Positions 16,062 through 24,345 of a stretch of DNA of 63,295 bases are shown one piece after another. A model generated the notes under the pieces. That model was not told the origin of the DNA. It saw only the letters and a program-made list of their open reading frames with translations, and did not search any database. Position 1 is the stretch's first letter. The number at the start of each line of letters is the position of its first letter. The position numbers and the translations under genes were made by a program. This DNA is from Candidatus Altarchaeota archaeon (GTDB lineage: Archaea; Altiarchaeota; Altiarchaeia; IMC4; QMZM01): the NCBI GenBank assembly GCA_016931955.1, contig JAFGDV010000024.1, forward strand, positions 1 to 63,295. The letters are read 5' to 3'.

Positions 16062-16445
16062 TTAGTCGCCCTCAATGATGCTTAGGATCTTCCTGCGGGC
16101 GTTCTCCATCTCCACCTCAAGTAGGCCGCGGTTAGCCAATACAGGCACGATAGCGACCAAAGCAGTGTCCGTGCTGGGAAGAATAAAAAACATGACATCG
16201 TATTTCCCTAATTCGAAGTAGATCTTATCCAAGCCAAAACGGGAATAATGAGATACAACGTCGAATAGATCATCCATGGTCTTCTTCAGGATCTCCCAAA
16301 TCTCCACGATCTCGTGCTTAAAGTCTTCAGTGATTGGGACGATACCCTCCAGACGCTTCCGGACCACCATGCAGGCGCGGACATCCTCCAACGGCTGCAA
16401 GTCCTCACTCAAAACCCTCAGAATCTGCTCCTCCTTAGAGGCCAT
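16062..16445 (-). CDS. roadblock/LC7-like small protein
   Basis: A 127-aa protein. After an N-terminal helical region (EEQILRVLSEDLQPLEDV), the centre and C-terminus show an alternating alpha/beta pattern (YFELGKYDVMFFILPST, ALVAIVPVLANRGLLEVEME) like the roadblock/longin fold that works with GTPases and ATPases in archaea. Only 6 nt separate it from the KaiC-like gene, so it probably partners that ATPase. The fold call is by pattern, not by a strict motif. Confidence 0.55.
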   Translation of the reverse strand: MASKEEQILRVLSEDLQPLEDVRACMVVRKRLEGIVPITEDFKHEIVEIWEILKKTMDDLFDVVSHYSRFGLDKIYFELGKYDVMFFILPSTDTALVAIVPVLANRGLLEVEMENARRKILSIIEGD

Positions 16446-16451
16446 CTTTCA

Positions 16452-17258
16452 TCAAAAGAGGGACTTGGATTCCTTATCCGTGCCCTTGACGGCGATACCC
16501 TCCGAACTGATCTCAAAGGTATGCGGCTTAAGGCTGTGGCGGGTCTGCCTCATCTTCCGGACCTTCAGAGTCCTGGTATCCAGGGCTTCATTCACTGAGA
16601 GGATCACGGCACCGTCTACGACGTAGCTTTCAACGCCGTGTGCAGAGATTAATCCATCCTCCTCCTGTGTTTCAGTTAAAAGCAGCGTCGTCAAGCCCTC
16701 CAACTTCAGGCGATAATTCATCGCCAAGATGATCTGGCGAGTAGCGTGCGTGATGTCTTCGCCGCGCTCCTTCATCATGAAATCCAATGCAGGGAGGCTG
16801 TCTAAGACGATACGGCGAGCTTCAACCCTCTTCGCCTTGCTGACCACAATCTCCAGGATACGATCCATGTTGAATTCATCCGGGAGAAGAGACATGCTGC
16901 CGGCAGGCTGAGCGATTGGCGGAGCAACCGTCAGGGAAGTGCGAGGCGGCTTAAAGCTCATCCTCGAAAGGCTTGCGTCAATGATAACCAATTTGCCTTC
17001 GTTCTCGTACTTCTGCAGGCCGAAGCCGAACTGCTGCATATCCATCTTCAGCTCCTTCGGATCCTGCTCCAAGCTTATCAATATGCCTGGCTCGTTGAAC
17101 TTCGTAACCCCAGCGCATAGAAACTGTACTCCGAAGATTGTTTTACCGGTACCGCAGGCACCGGACAGCAGAACAGTCCTGTTCCTTGGAAACCCACCCT
17201 GAAGCAACTCATCCAAGCCAGGGATACCTGTGGGGCACTTCTTGGCTAAGTCGACCAT
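16452..17258 (-). CDS. KaiC-like RecA-superfamily ATPase
   Basis: A 268-aa single-domain KaiC/GvpD-type ATPase. CPTGIPGLDELLQGGFPRNR is the family N-terminus. The Walker A is GACGTGKT (about 33-40), the Walker B-like strand is RRIVLDSLPALDF, and TTLLLTETQEEDG with the YVVDGAVILS strand follows. Archaeal members act as regulators or signal relays, often with small partner domains. It is followed at 6 nt by a roadblock-like gene. A TATA-like TATTTATATTA lies about 30-40 nt before ATG 17258, giving the operon its own promoter. Confidence 0.9.
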   Translation of the reverse strand: MVDLAKKCPTGIPGLDELLQGGFPRNRTVLLSGACGTGKTIFGVQFLCAGVTKFNEPGILISLEQDPKELKMDMQQFGFGLQKYENEGKLVIIDASLSRMSFKPPRTSLTVAPPIAQPAGSMSLLPDEFNMDRILEIVVSKAKRVEARRIVLDSLPALDFMMKERGEDITHATRQIILAMNYRLKLEGLTTLLLTETQEEDGLISAHGVESYVVDGAVILSVNEALDTRTLKVRKMRQTRHSLKPHTFEISSEGIAVKGTDKESKSLF

Positions 17259-17309
17259 TTTAGTACATTATGTTATTGCCTGTCCTAATATAAATACTTA
17301 GGAGAAGCC

Positions 17310-17471
17310 TCAGGCTGAGGGGTGGGGTTCTTTATCCCCCACCACAAGCCTCACGGTCTGGCCGTCCCTCAAAGGCAATACATCCTCTGCCATGAGGATG
17401 ATGTATTTTACGCCGTAGAGGGTCTTGGCTGGGATGAAAACCCCCTCAACCCTTATTTTTTCGCCTTCCAT
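17310..17471 (-). CDS. 53-aa protein of unknown function
   Basis: A short open frame encoding 53 residues: MEGEKIRVEGVFIPAKTLYG, a hydrophobic YIILMAED strand, then PLRDGQTVRLVVGDKEP. It has a mostly beta, SH3- or AbrB-like look. GGGGTGGT precedes the ATG and a TATA-like TATTTAATATA lies 15-30 nt upstream. It runs in the same direction as, and just before, the KaiC-like operon (52 nt gap). It was too short to stand out as an open frame, but the start signals and sequence character support it. Function unknown. Confidence 0.6.
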   Translation of the reverse strand: MEGEKIRVEGVFIPAKTLYGVKYIILMAEDVLPLRDGQTVRLVVGDKEPHPSA

Positions 17472-17566
17472 ACCAATACCACCCCACATATATTAAATAT
17501 TGTATAAAGATAAGTATAAAAATCCATACTATAAGCTATATTATCCCTTGTTATACTATCAAGTAT

Positions 17567-18478
17567 TCATGACACACCCCCAACCCTCTTTAACACGACA
17601 TAAAAGACCACACCAGGAAGAGACAACAACAAACACAAAAAAAACACAAACGGAGTCAACAAAAAACCAGAAAAGAAGACCAAGAGCAATAAAAGCTCCC
17701 AGGCAAAGACCCTACCCATGCCAGAATACATCAAAGCCTGAACCACCAATCGATAGGGTGGAAGCCCCTCAGAATGCGGGAAAAATAACCCAACAACAAC
17801 AAAGAAGCCGATCAAAAAACCGAATACGAGAAGAGACCCCAAAAAATACCCTATGTTATCGTATCTAGACTTCAGATAAACAAAAAAAGCTGAGGGGACA
17901 AGCAAGAAAACAAAGAAAAATACGGGATGCACATATTGCATGAAAAACAACGAGAGGATAAGGAGAAAAAGGCCGAAAACGCCCACACAGAGGCTCCTAG
18001 ATACTACTTCATCCCTCTCTCGACTCCACTTTATTCTCTCCTCAAGGATCCTTCTCCCCCCAGCATTCCGTCTCAACAAAAGCCATAAAAAGAAGTAGAA
18101 GACTGGGAGGGACTCAACAAAGACAACAAAACCCAGGACCAGTGTCCCCATAACAACGTGGAGCGCATATCTTAGGACATAAAGCAATGCGAAGAAAGGG
18201 CTCAGGGAACCTGTTCCCTCGATTTTGAAAAACAGTATAGTGCCTGTAAGCTCATACTGGCTGGGGAAGAAACCAGTCAAAGCAGAATAGAAAAAACCAA
18301 ACAAAAAACAAAGAAAGAAAAGACGTCTGCTGGTTACCTTATATAATAGACCATAGACGGCAACCAATAAAGCCACGGTATAGTAGCCAAACAATAGGGG
18401 ATAGGACAAAACAAATACAGTGAAGGTAACACCCAACATAAAAGCAAAAAACACATCCCTCAAATTATTTTTTTCCAT
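17567..18478 (-). CDS. polytopic membrane protein, function unknown
   Basis: A 303-aa, very hydrophobic protein with about eight membrane segments rich in Phe, Leu and Val. A charged loop lies near residues 135-160 (RRNAGGRRILEERIKWSRER). There is no recognisable motif. ATG 18478 (MEKNNLRDVFFAFML) starts it. It lies between the KaiC cluster and the large surface protein gene and may help export or anchor surface proteins, but this is only a guess from location. Confidence 0.72.
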   Translation of the reverse strand: MEKNNLRDVFFAFMLGVTFTVFVLSYPLLFGYYTVALLVAVYGLLYKVTSRRLFFLCFLFGFFYSALTGFFPSQYELTGTILFFKIEGTGSLSPFFALLYVLRYALHVVMGTLVLGFVVFVESLPVFYFFLWLLLRRNAGGRRILEERIKWSRERDEVVSRSLCVGVFGLFLLILSLFFMQYVHPVFFFVFLLVPSAFFVYLKSRYDNIGYFLGSLLVFGFLIGFFVVVGLFFPHSEGLPPYRLVVQALMYSGMGRVFAWELLLLLVFFSGFLLTPFVFFLCLLLSLPGVVFYVVLKRVGGVS

Positions 18479-18545
18479 TCTATCCCCCTACAAACCAGGA
18501 TACCGTCTCACTAAACACGATTCCAACCATTTTAAATCAAAATCT

Positions 18546-21500
18546 CTATAGTAAAGTATCAAGACCCAAGGATTTAAACACACCATAGATCAGATTTGAG
18601 GCATTCCCAACACAGTCACCGACAAACTCAAAAACCGGCAACCAAATAGGCGTATCCTCGGTCACAGTCTCCACCTTCTCACAGACTAATTCGCCTTCAG
18701 GACAACCAGTGGAGGTATAAAACTCCGACGTCCTGCTGACTTCAGAGTCCAAAGGTTTACTATACTGGTAGGAGTCCTTTCTCATGAATTCATTGGACAA
18801 TGCGGGGTCGTCTAAGCATATGGTCAAGTAGTCGGAACTCAGGAGGGTTCTCTGATCCTCGGGGACGACCTTGGAGAATTTATTGACTAAGTAGTCCAGA
18901 CACCACTGATTCACTTTATTGTCTGGAGTTGAGGCGCCATTTAACAGACCCACAGCAGCGGGGATAAGCCGGAACTCTAACCCATCGAAGCCCTTAGATA
19001 ATCCAATAGCGTTCCCAGTACTTGAAACATCCTTCTCGGCCTCATACTCCAGAAGCTCAAGCATGTGGTTGAGTTCAGGGTAATATGTTAAACGCCTGGA
19101 GCCGTCCTCGAGAACCTCCTTCTCCAACAAAGGCGCATCAACGTTAACGTATAAGCCAGCACCCAGATCCCGGACACAATACTTACCCAGACAAAGCTCC
19201 TTCACATATGCTCCAACGTTAACGTCAAATTCTTCTCCAAGCTCGAACTCCTCTCCCTGGTTCCAGAAGTAGATGCCAGGACGGCCTTCAACGCTGATTT
19301 CTCCTACATCCTTGAACTTCTTACTGGCTGCGAAAGGCAGGAGATTCAATTCAACGTCCCAGTTACCGTCCTCAAGAGAGAAGCCAAGAAGGGGAAGAGA
19401 ATTGCTTTGCGGGCCAGCATTCGGCTTCTCTGCATTATTAGCAGCATTCAGTGAATAAAACAGGTTAACCGGCTGATTCACCGGCTCCCAGTTACCTGCC
19501 CCACTAGCACTTAGTGAATCTTCGTCGACCCGGACATTGTGGCTGCCGTAGAAAGCCTCCAATATTCTATTACCGAAATCGAGACTGAAGCCGGTGAGGT
19601 TCCCATAGGATAAGTTCAGTAGACTTTTCCCGTAATCCAGGACCCCATTGAAGCCGTTATGGTAGCCCTCAACCGTCTCAGCCTGGGAATCCCAGACAAC
19701 ACCGGAATCGCTGCCATACTTGAGGTTCGCGACACTGTTATTGTAGTCCAGGCTGCCGAAGAAGTTGCCATAAGAGCCCTCAATATTCCCTTCAGCATAG
19801 CTCCAGACAAGGCTAGAATCATTACCATAATTGAGATTCGCTACACTATTGTTGTAGTCCAAACCAAACATGAAATCACTGTAGGATCCTTCCAGATTTT
19901 TTCCGCCGTAGTCCCAGACCAGGCTGGAACTGTTCCCAAAACTCAAGCCCATGACGCTGCTGTTGTAGTCCAAGCCCAAGGTGAAGCTCCCATAGGAACC
20001 AGTAACAGCCTTGTCTTTGTAGTTCCACATCAATGCACCCTCGGCGGGAACATACACGCCCAAAACACCAGTATTCAGGTCTATGACTGGTATAATACCT
20101 CCTTGACCGCCTTCCCCGGCTATGACAGGGTCTATAGAGGAGGCAACACACACTCCTAGGGGATCATATACTATACCAGGGCTGTCCTGAGCAGGGATTG
20201 CGGCATTCGGCTGCGTTGGAGCGGGTTCAGGCGGCTGTTCTCTCCGGTATTCTTCAACAGCCTCCTTTATGTCTATCTCTGGCTTATAGTATTCTCTTGT
20301 TAATTCGGCAACAGCCTTCTGGTGGGTTAAGGCCTGGAACTCTTGGAAACCGTTGGCGAGGAATAAGTCGATCTCCTGGCATCTGGCTTCCGCCTTCTCC
20401 AGGGTGCGCTGCCACTTCATCTTCCAGGCGGCGTCCCTGGCCTCCTCGCACCAGGCGTCGATCTTCTCCTTGAATTCCCGGAAGATGGTTTGGTCGTAGA
20501 GCCTCCGGTATTCATTCAAGAGATTCTTTTGCAGCCTGTTCGCCTTATCCCTGAGCTGCTGACTCCAGCGCCTCTTCCTGTCCCTCATCATCAGCTTCTC
20601 CTTCTCTAAGGCTTCCCTCTCCCTCATCTCTAATTCAAGCTTCACGCTCTCCGGGACCAAGACATCAAAGGCCTGTTCGTCAACATTCAATGAATAGTCC
20701 TCGAAGAGCTTCTCTGATTTTTCCCTGAATTCCCTGAAATAGTTTTCATAGAGTTTCTCGTGGTATTTATTCCATGACCCGCCTCTTCCATTTTGCTCCT
20801 TCAAGTATTCATCCCTTAACTGGTTCAGTTCTTCCCTGAAACCCATGTAAGTGGACTCCAGAAGCTCTTTAGCGTAGTCGACTGCGTCCCAGCCAAGTCT
20901 CCCCAGGTTATCCCTCACATAGTAGTGTATTTTATCCATCAAGGCAGTGAATTCATTGTATGCCTTCTCAGATTTCTTGATGAAGCGACGGTAGGCTTCC
21001 TCTGGAGTAATACCCCTGAGCACGCTGTTGGAGAAGAAATAGGTCCTATCATCCATCTTGAAGCCCTCATCTGGGCTGAAATCAAGCTTCAATAGGTTAT
21101 CCTTCCAGGACTCAAGGATTCCAATAGTATTCTTCACCTCCCTTATCTCGGACAAGACCTTATCGTAGGCCCCCTCCACGGCCTTCAGCGGTCGAGAGCT
21201 GCTGTGACCATTCCTCCTAGCACGCCTCTTCTCATTGATCACCCTAAGCCTGCAGACTTCCGCCTGCTTCTCCAGCTCAGCCAGCCTATTCCTCGCAGAA
21301 TCCAGCATAGAAGAATACCTATTAACTGACTCGCTCTCTAATTTCTTGGCTGGAGCCTCCTCTGCAGGAGATTCCTCAACCTCACTGAACAGGCTTTTAG
21401 GATCCTTCTTCAAGCCCATGACTATGAAGAACACCCCCAACGCAACACCTGATGAAGCCAATGGAAGAGACGGTATTGGAATAGACTGCTGCGGCAGTGA

Positions 21501-21611
21501 GCCCTCTTCGTGAGTCTGATACTCGCCCCCTGATTCAGGCTCTATCGGAATAGCCGAAGCCACGGATATCAATACAAACAACGCTGTCACATAAAACCAT
21601 CTGTTCTCCAT
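18546..21611 (-). CDS. large secreted coiled-coil surface protein with beta repeats
   Basis: A 1,021-aa protein. Its signal peptide (MENRWFYVTALFVLISVASA) is followed by a short Glu/Pro/Ser-rich linker and a second hydrophobic segment (near 55-75). About 400 residues of charged coiled coil come next (LDSARNRLAELEKQAEV, many Arg/Glu heptads). A beta-rich region of five ~37-aa repeats lies near residues 515-700, and the C-terminal domain has Cys pairs (CLGKYC, CPEGELVC). ATG 21611 has GGAGGTG before it. The N-terminal half is homologous to the toxin-like protein at 25975-28953, so the two are stalk-sharing paralogues with different ends. A TACT-n4-AGTA palindrome lies 40-50 nt upstream. Confidence 0.85.
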   Translation of the reverse strand: MENRWFYVTALFVLISVASAIPIEPESGGEYQTHEEGSLPQQSIPIPSLPLASSGVALGVFFIVMGLKKDPKSLFSEVEESPAEEAPAKKLESESVNRYSSMLDSARNRLAELEKQAEVCRLRVINEKRRARRNGHSSSRPLKAVEGAYDKVLSEIREVKNTIGILESWKDNLLKLDFSPDEGFKMDDRTYFFSNSVLRGITPEEAYRRFIKKSEKAYNEFTALMDKIHYYVRDNLGRLGWDAVDYAKELLESTYMGFREELNQLRDEYLKEQNGRGGSWNKYHEKLYENYFREFREKSEKLFEDYSLNVDEQAFDVLVPESVKLELEMREREALEKEKLMMRDRKRRWSQQLRDKANRLQKNLLNEYRRLYDQTIFREFKEKIDAWCEEARDAAWKMKWQRTLEKAEARCQEIDLFLANGFQEFQALTHQKAVAELTREYYKPEIDIKEAVEEYRREQPPEPAPTQPNAAIPAQDSPGIVYDPLGVCVASSIDPVIAGEGGQGGIIPVIDLNTGVLGVYVPAEGALMWNYKDKAVTGSYGSFTLGLDYNSSVMGLSFGNSSSLVWDYGGKNLEGSYSDFMFGLDYNNSVANLNYGNDSSLVWSYAEGNIEGSYGNFFGSLDYNNSVANLKYGSDSGVVWDSQAETVEGYHNGFNGVLDYGKSLLNLSYGNLTGFSLDFGNRILEAFYGSHNVRVDEDSLSASGAGNWEPVNQPVNLFYSLNAANNAEKPNAGPQSNSLPLLGFSLEDGNWDVELNLLPFAASKKFKDVGEISVEGRPGIYFWNQGEEFELGEEFDVNVGAYVKELCLGKYCVRDLGAGLYVNVDAPLLEKEVLEDGSRRLTYYPELNHMLELLEYEAEKDVSSTGNAIGLSKGFDGLEFRLIPAAVGLLNGASTPDNKVNQWCLDYLVNKFSKVVPEDQRTLLSSDYLTICLDDPALSNEFMRKDSYQYSKPLDSEVSRTSEFYTSTGCPEGELVCEKVETVTEDTPIWLPVFEFVGDCVGNASNLIYGVFKSLGLDTLL
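19500..20065 (-). repeat. five tandem 37-aa beta repeats in the surface protein
   Basis: Units of about 111 nt, each encoding a pattern like LxYGxxSSLVWDYxxxN then EGSYGxFxxxLDYNNSV, occur five times; the last unit is most diverged. They look like strands of a beta-solenoid or beta-sandwich array with Tyr/Trp ladders. Confidence 0.75.
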
Positions 21612-21650
21612 TGGAAACACCTCCGCACAAAAATCTAACATAATATATAC

Positions 21651-21662
21651 TACTTTAGAGTA
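21651..21662 (-). promoter_or_regulatory. TACT-n4-AGTA palindrome before the surface protein gene
   Basis: The minus strand reads TACTCTAAAGTA followed by GTATATATTATG. The same element precedes the CpXC operon and the toxin-like gene. It overlaps or abuts the TATA-like sequence, the usual place for an archaeal operator. Confidence 0.6.
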
Positions 21663-21673
21663 TAAAAAGGGGG

Positions 21674-21720
21674 CTGATCCAGAAAACAGGAATCAGACCC
21701 TAAACCTTCCCAGAGTTAAA
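21674..21720 (-). repeat. PsbP-like gene-tail scar, copy 3
   Basis: Intergenic sequence that aligns with the 3' end of the gene at 22872-23441 (CTGTTTTCTGGAT shared) and, in its other half, with AACTCTGGGAARGTTT at 24330-24345. No gene uses it. It lies between the orphan gene at 21743 and the promoter of the surface protein. Confidence 0.65.
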
Positions 21721-21742
21721 GATGCACCGCTGACTTTTAATT

Positions 21743-22588
21743 CTATTTTTCCACTTGTTCGGTGTCTTTTATTTTTCCAGTTTTGATGTCGAGGGTGGCG
21801 AGGTTTCCCCCGATCGTTGCGTACACGTTCTCTTCTTTCACCAGCAACATATCCAATCCATCAATATATCGTGCATAGACGTGGTTGGTGACTTCTTGGC
21901 CATCCCATGTCATGTAGGAGAGGGGCTCCGCCCACCAGATGTTGTTACCTTCCAGATCGAAGTAGCCGAAGTTGCTTCGATTCATACGCCGATAATCCTC
22001 TTCAACATACTGTTCCCGATCAAAGAATATGAACAAACCCTTGTCATCTGGATGCTTCTCTATCCGGCTTATACGATGACCTGCAAGATTCTTCCTGAAT
22101 AATTCCTCCCTAGAATTCTCATCCATACAAACCAACACCTCAGGATCCTCCTGACTCCGATAAAAAACTCTGTCACCCACGATAGTATACTTACGCTCAG
22201 CGCAGATCTCCAAATACTTACGCCAATCAGGACCACTGAGTTCATTGACGACGATGCGTATCTGGCTACAGACTGTACGAGTATAAAGTCCATCGTGCTC
22301 CGCGTAGTACTCATCGAGGTCGTCTTTCTTGGATATAGTCCACGTGAATAGACCCTTTGGCCCAAGGAACGGATCCCACCAAGCTTTTATGGTTACGCCA
22401 TGAGGGGACACCGCCTCAAAGACATCCCTCCGCTCTTTCTCAGTCTCCTTGGAGAAATCCCACTCAGGCAGACGATTAAATTTGAGGTCCCAATCCTTTG
22501 GGACCACCACTTTCTGTATCCACTCATCCTTAACTCTGACTTCGCCCACCATTTTTCTGCCACCCATATAGTTATGTGAAGCCTCCAT
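21743..22588 (-). CDS. hypothetical protein
   Basis: A 281-aa soluble protein with no recognised family. It is rich in Trp, Tyr, Asp and Glu and has no signal peptide. A WWDPFLGPKGLFTW stretch lies near residue 70, and a run of beta strands follows in the second half (FGYFDLEGNNIWWAE, YATIGGNLATLDIKTGKI) that resembles degenerate propeller or sandwich strands. An internal Met (MVGEVRVKDEW) could be the true start. It is the last gene of a minus-strand run that begins with the CpXC gene, separated by only 9 nt from the small gene before it, so it is probably cotranscribed with it. Confidence 0.65.
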   Translation of the reverse strand: MEASHNYMGGRKMVGEVRVKDEWIQKVVVPKDWDLKFNRLPEWDFSKETEKERRDVFEAVSPHGVTIKAWWDPFLGPKGLFTWTISKKDDLDEYYAEHDGLYTRTVCSQIRIVVNELSGPDWRKYLEICAERKYTIVGDRVFYRSQEDPEVLVCMDENSREELFRKNLAGHRISRIEKHPDDKGLFIFFDREQYVEEDYRRMNRSNFGYFDLEGNNIWWAEPLSYMTWDGQEVTNHVYARYIDGLDMLLVKEENVYATIGGNLATLDIKTGKIKDTEQVEK

Positions 22589-22597
22589 TTTTAACCA

Positions 22598-22867
22598 CTA
22601 AAGCTCCGCCCACTTGTATGTCCCAGGTTGCATAGCCTTAAGCATTTCTGGTGTCAGTCCTTTTACTTCCACTTGCAGGGCTCCACCGGAGGTGCCCCAA
22701 GCCTCTACAGGAGCTGAAACGCCAATATCCGCCTCCAATTCGCTGTGCCCTGACAACCCCGACGCCTTATATATTGAGACCTCCGGGTACTTATATGCCC
22801 CAGCCAACCCCCCAGGCAAACTCGCCTCATCAACAAACCGCGTCTTACCCACCCCGCGCAAAACCAA
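22598..22867 (-). CDS. hypothetical small protein
   Basis: An 89-aa protein with no recognised family. It has a Gly-rich N-terminus (GLAGAYKYPEVSIYKASGLS), then ELEADIGVSAPVEAWG and LTPEMLKAMQPGTYKW. Its close packing (4 nt after the upstream gene stop, 9 nt before the next start) supports a real operon gene. Start uncertain, because the first residues (MVLRGVGKTRF) come from a non-ATG codon. Confidence 0.5.
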   Translation of the reverse strand: MVLRGVGKTRFVDEASLPGGLAGAYKYPEVSIYKASGLSGHSELEADIGVSAPVEAWGTSGGALQVEVKGLTPEMLKAMQPGTYKWAEL

Positions 22868-22871
22868 GAAA

Positions 22872-23441
22872 CTAATCCAGAAAACAGAAACTAGACTTCA
22901 AACGCTCATAGGCCTCTAAATACTTGTCGAAGTCGGATTTATCGCAGGAGTAGACGATTTTTAGAGAAATGCTCTCTTTTTTTAGTATACCTTGGACTTC
23001 TTTTATTTGCGTATTCGTTGAGTTGTATTTTGTATACCTCATTAAATTTGAGGTAACTCCGAAAATGCTTGAGGCATTGAATTCTTCCAACTGGCCATCG
23101 TACTCCAATATGTGCTCACTGTATGATTTTTCTCCTGTATCCCCTGCTATGGAGGATACCAAAGTCTTGAATTGGGGGATGTGCGCAGTAGAAGCCTTCG
23201 GTAATTGGAGGACAGACAAACGCGCGTTATACGTTCTTGAACCGTTAAAAGGTCCGACCACATCTACGTTACCGCCCATCTTCTGGATTTCCCAATTGGA
23301 GGGACATTCGAAGGAGAAGTCCCCAAAGTTATTAATGCTATAGTCGACTATTCCGATTATATGCCCCCTCTTTTCAACCGCGGACATGATTGCTGCCTTT
23401 ATCTTTTCTGTTTCATTCATCTTAGACGGGTGGTAAGACAC
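22872..23441 (-). CDS. PsbP/Mog1-fold-like protein
   Basis: A 189-aa protein. The pattern FGDFSFECPSNWEIQ...VDVVGPFNG, then ARLSVLQLP, and a final helix YEAYERLKSSF-type (here LEAYERLKSSFCFLD) is that of PsbP-like domains of archaeal and bacterial accessory proteins. No signal peptide is present. It overlaps the CpXC gene end by 20 nt, so the two are cotranscribed. A possible internal start is MNETEKIKAAIM. Its 3' end is found again, as isolated DNA, at 21674-21720 and 24304-24345. Confidence 0.6.
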   Translation of the reverse strand: MSYHPSKMNETEKIKAAIMSAVEKRGHIIGIVDYSINNFGDFSFECPSNWEIQKMGGNVDVVGPFNGSRTYNARLSVLQLPKASTAHIPQFKTLVSSIAGDTGEKSYSEHILEYDGQLEEFNASSIFGVTSNLMRYTKYNSTNTQIKEVQGILKKESISLKIVYSCDKSDFDKYLEAYERLKSSFCFLD

Positions 23442-24165
23442 CTAGTGAGCTATAGTATCGTATATAACCCCACATGAGGAGTAGTTCCTGCTTAACACAT
23501 TCCGGATCCTTGAGTTCGCCATTCTCCGCATAGATGAGCCCTAAAACGTCTTTATCGTCGGCTATTTGGATCCCTGTTTCTTTGAGCATAGTCTGCTTGA
23601 AGTCCGCCTCTGCCTTAAATGCGTCATAGGTTAGCTCCATCTTAGCATCCGCAAATTTTCGGCCCGCAGAATAAAAGTCTTTTTCCGCGGTTCGTAGGTA
23701 CTCGTTCCATGCATCAAATATCCTTTGGCGATTTTTAACATAAACACCCATATGCGCCATTATGTCCACAGAGGGGTCCCGCGTCAACTCCCTAATCTTT
23801 GCAGGGATTGTATAGATCAACGGAACCTCCACTTTTTTCTTGAGGATTCCAAATACACCTGGCTTCGCCCCGTCTGTGTCGTATGTAGCTAAAAAATCGC
23901 TTATGCCGTAGCAGAACTTTAGATCAGGTAGCTGGTCAACCCCAGACTTCAGTGCAGTTTCTTTGAAGGATTTAATGCACTCGGCTTCCACTTCTTTCCT
24001 GTTGGCGTTGAGTTTTTGTGGCAGCAGATAAGTCATACCCCTAGATATGATGTCATTTACGATGACAGAGATCTCAATGTAAGACCGTGTCTTACATTTA
24101 GGGCACTCACATACATTAAATTGCTCTTTCTTTATTTTGGAGAGCACATCTTTTGGGGATGCCAT
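23422..24165 (-). CDS. CpXC zinc-domain protein (true start probably upstream)
   Basis: From ATG 24165 the product is 247 aa and begins inside a CpXC domain (the second Cys pair CECPKCK is near residue 19). The same frame is open upstream to 24267 and encodes CACGEKFDANLYASV, exactly the missing first half of CpXC (Cys codons at 24202-24210). No ATG, GTG or TTG exists there; a CTG at 24252 is the nearest candidate, 15-25 nt after the expected transcription start of a TATA-like TTTATATG. CpXC is a metal-binding domain of unknown role. The rest is helical with no known motif. It starts an operon with the PsbP-like gene. Confidence 0.75.
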   Translation of the reverse strand: MASPKDVLSKIKKEQFNVCECPKCKTRSYIEISVIVNDIISRGMTYLLPQKLNANRKEVEAECIKSFKETALKSGVDQLPDLKFCYGISDFLATYDTDGAKPGVFGILKKKVEVPLIYTIPAKIRELTRDPSVDIMAHMGVYVKNRQRIFDAWNEYLRTAEKDFYSAGRKFADAKMELTYDAFKAEADFKQTMLKETGIQIADDKDVLGLIYAENGELKDPECVKQELLLMWGYIRYYSSLGVLPPV

Positions 24166-24275
24166 GACCGACGCATACAGATTTGCGTCGAATTTCTCGC
24201 CACACGCACAGATTAGAGTGGCTTTGCATATTCTTGTCCTAAGAAATTTCAGGATAGTGGACGGCAGTTAGATAT

Positions 24276-24287
24276 TACTCTAGAGTA
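24276..24287 (-). promoter_or_regulatory. perfect palindrome TACTCTAGAGTA before the CpXC operon
   Basis: A perfect 12-bp palindrome, followed on the minus strand by ATATCTAA and preceded by a TATA-like TTTATATGC. It is the best copy of the motif shared by three transcription units in this island. Confidence 0.65.
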
Positions 24288-24303
24288 GCATATAAACCAA
24301 AGC

Positions 24304-24345
24304 CTACACGAAACGAAAACTAGACTTCAAACTTTCCCAGAGTTA
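24304..24345 (-). repeat. PsbP-like gene-tail scar, copy 2
   Basis: On the minus strand one frame reads WESLKSSFRFV and a stop, a clear match to the end of the PsbP-like protein (YERLKSSFCFLD). Another frame of the same DNA supplies the last codons (NSGKV) and stop of the gene at 24327. So that gene ends in sequence taken from another gene's tail. Confidence 0.7.

Noticed and set aside
17500..17868. Plus-strand 122-residue open frame
   Set aside because: Low-complexity Lys/Thr/Gln sequence opposite a clearly hydrophobic membrane protein gene; no start signals.
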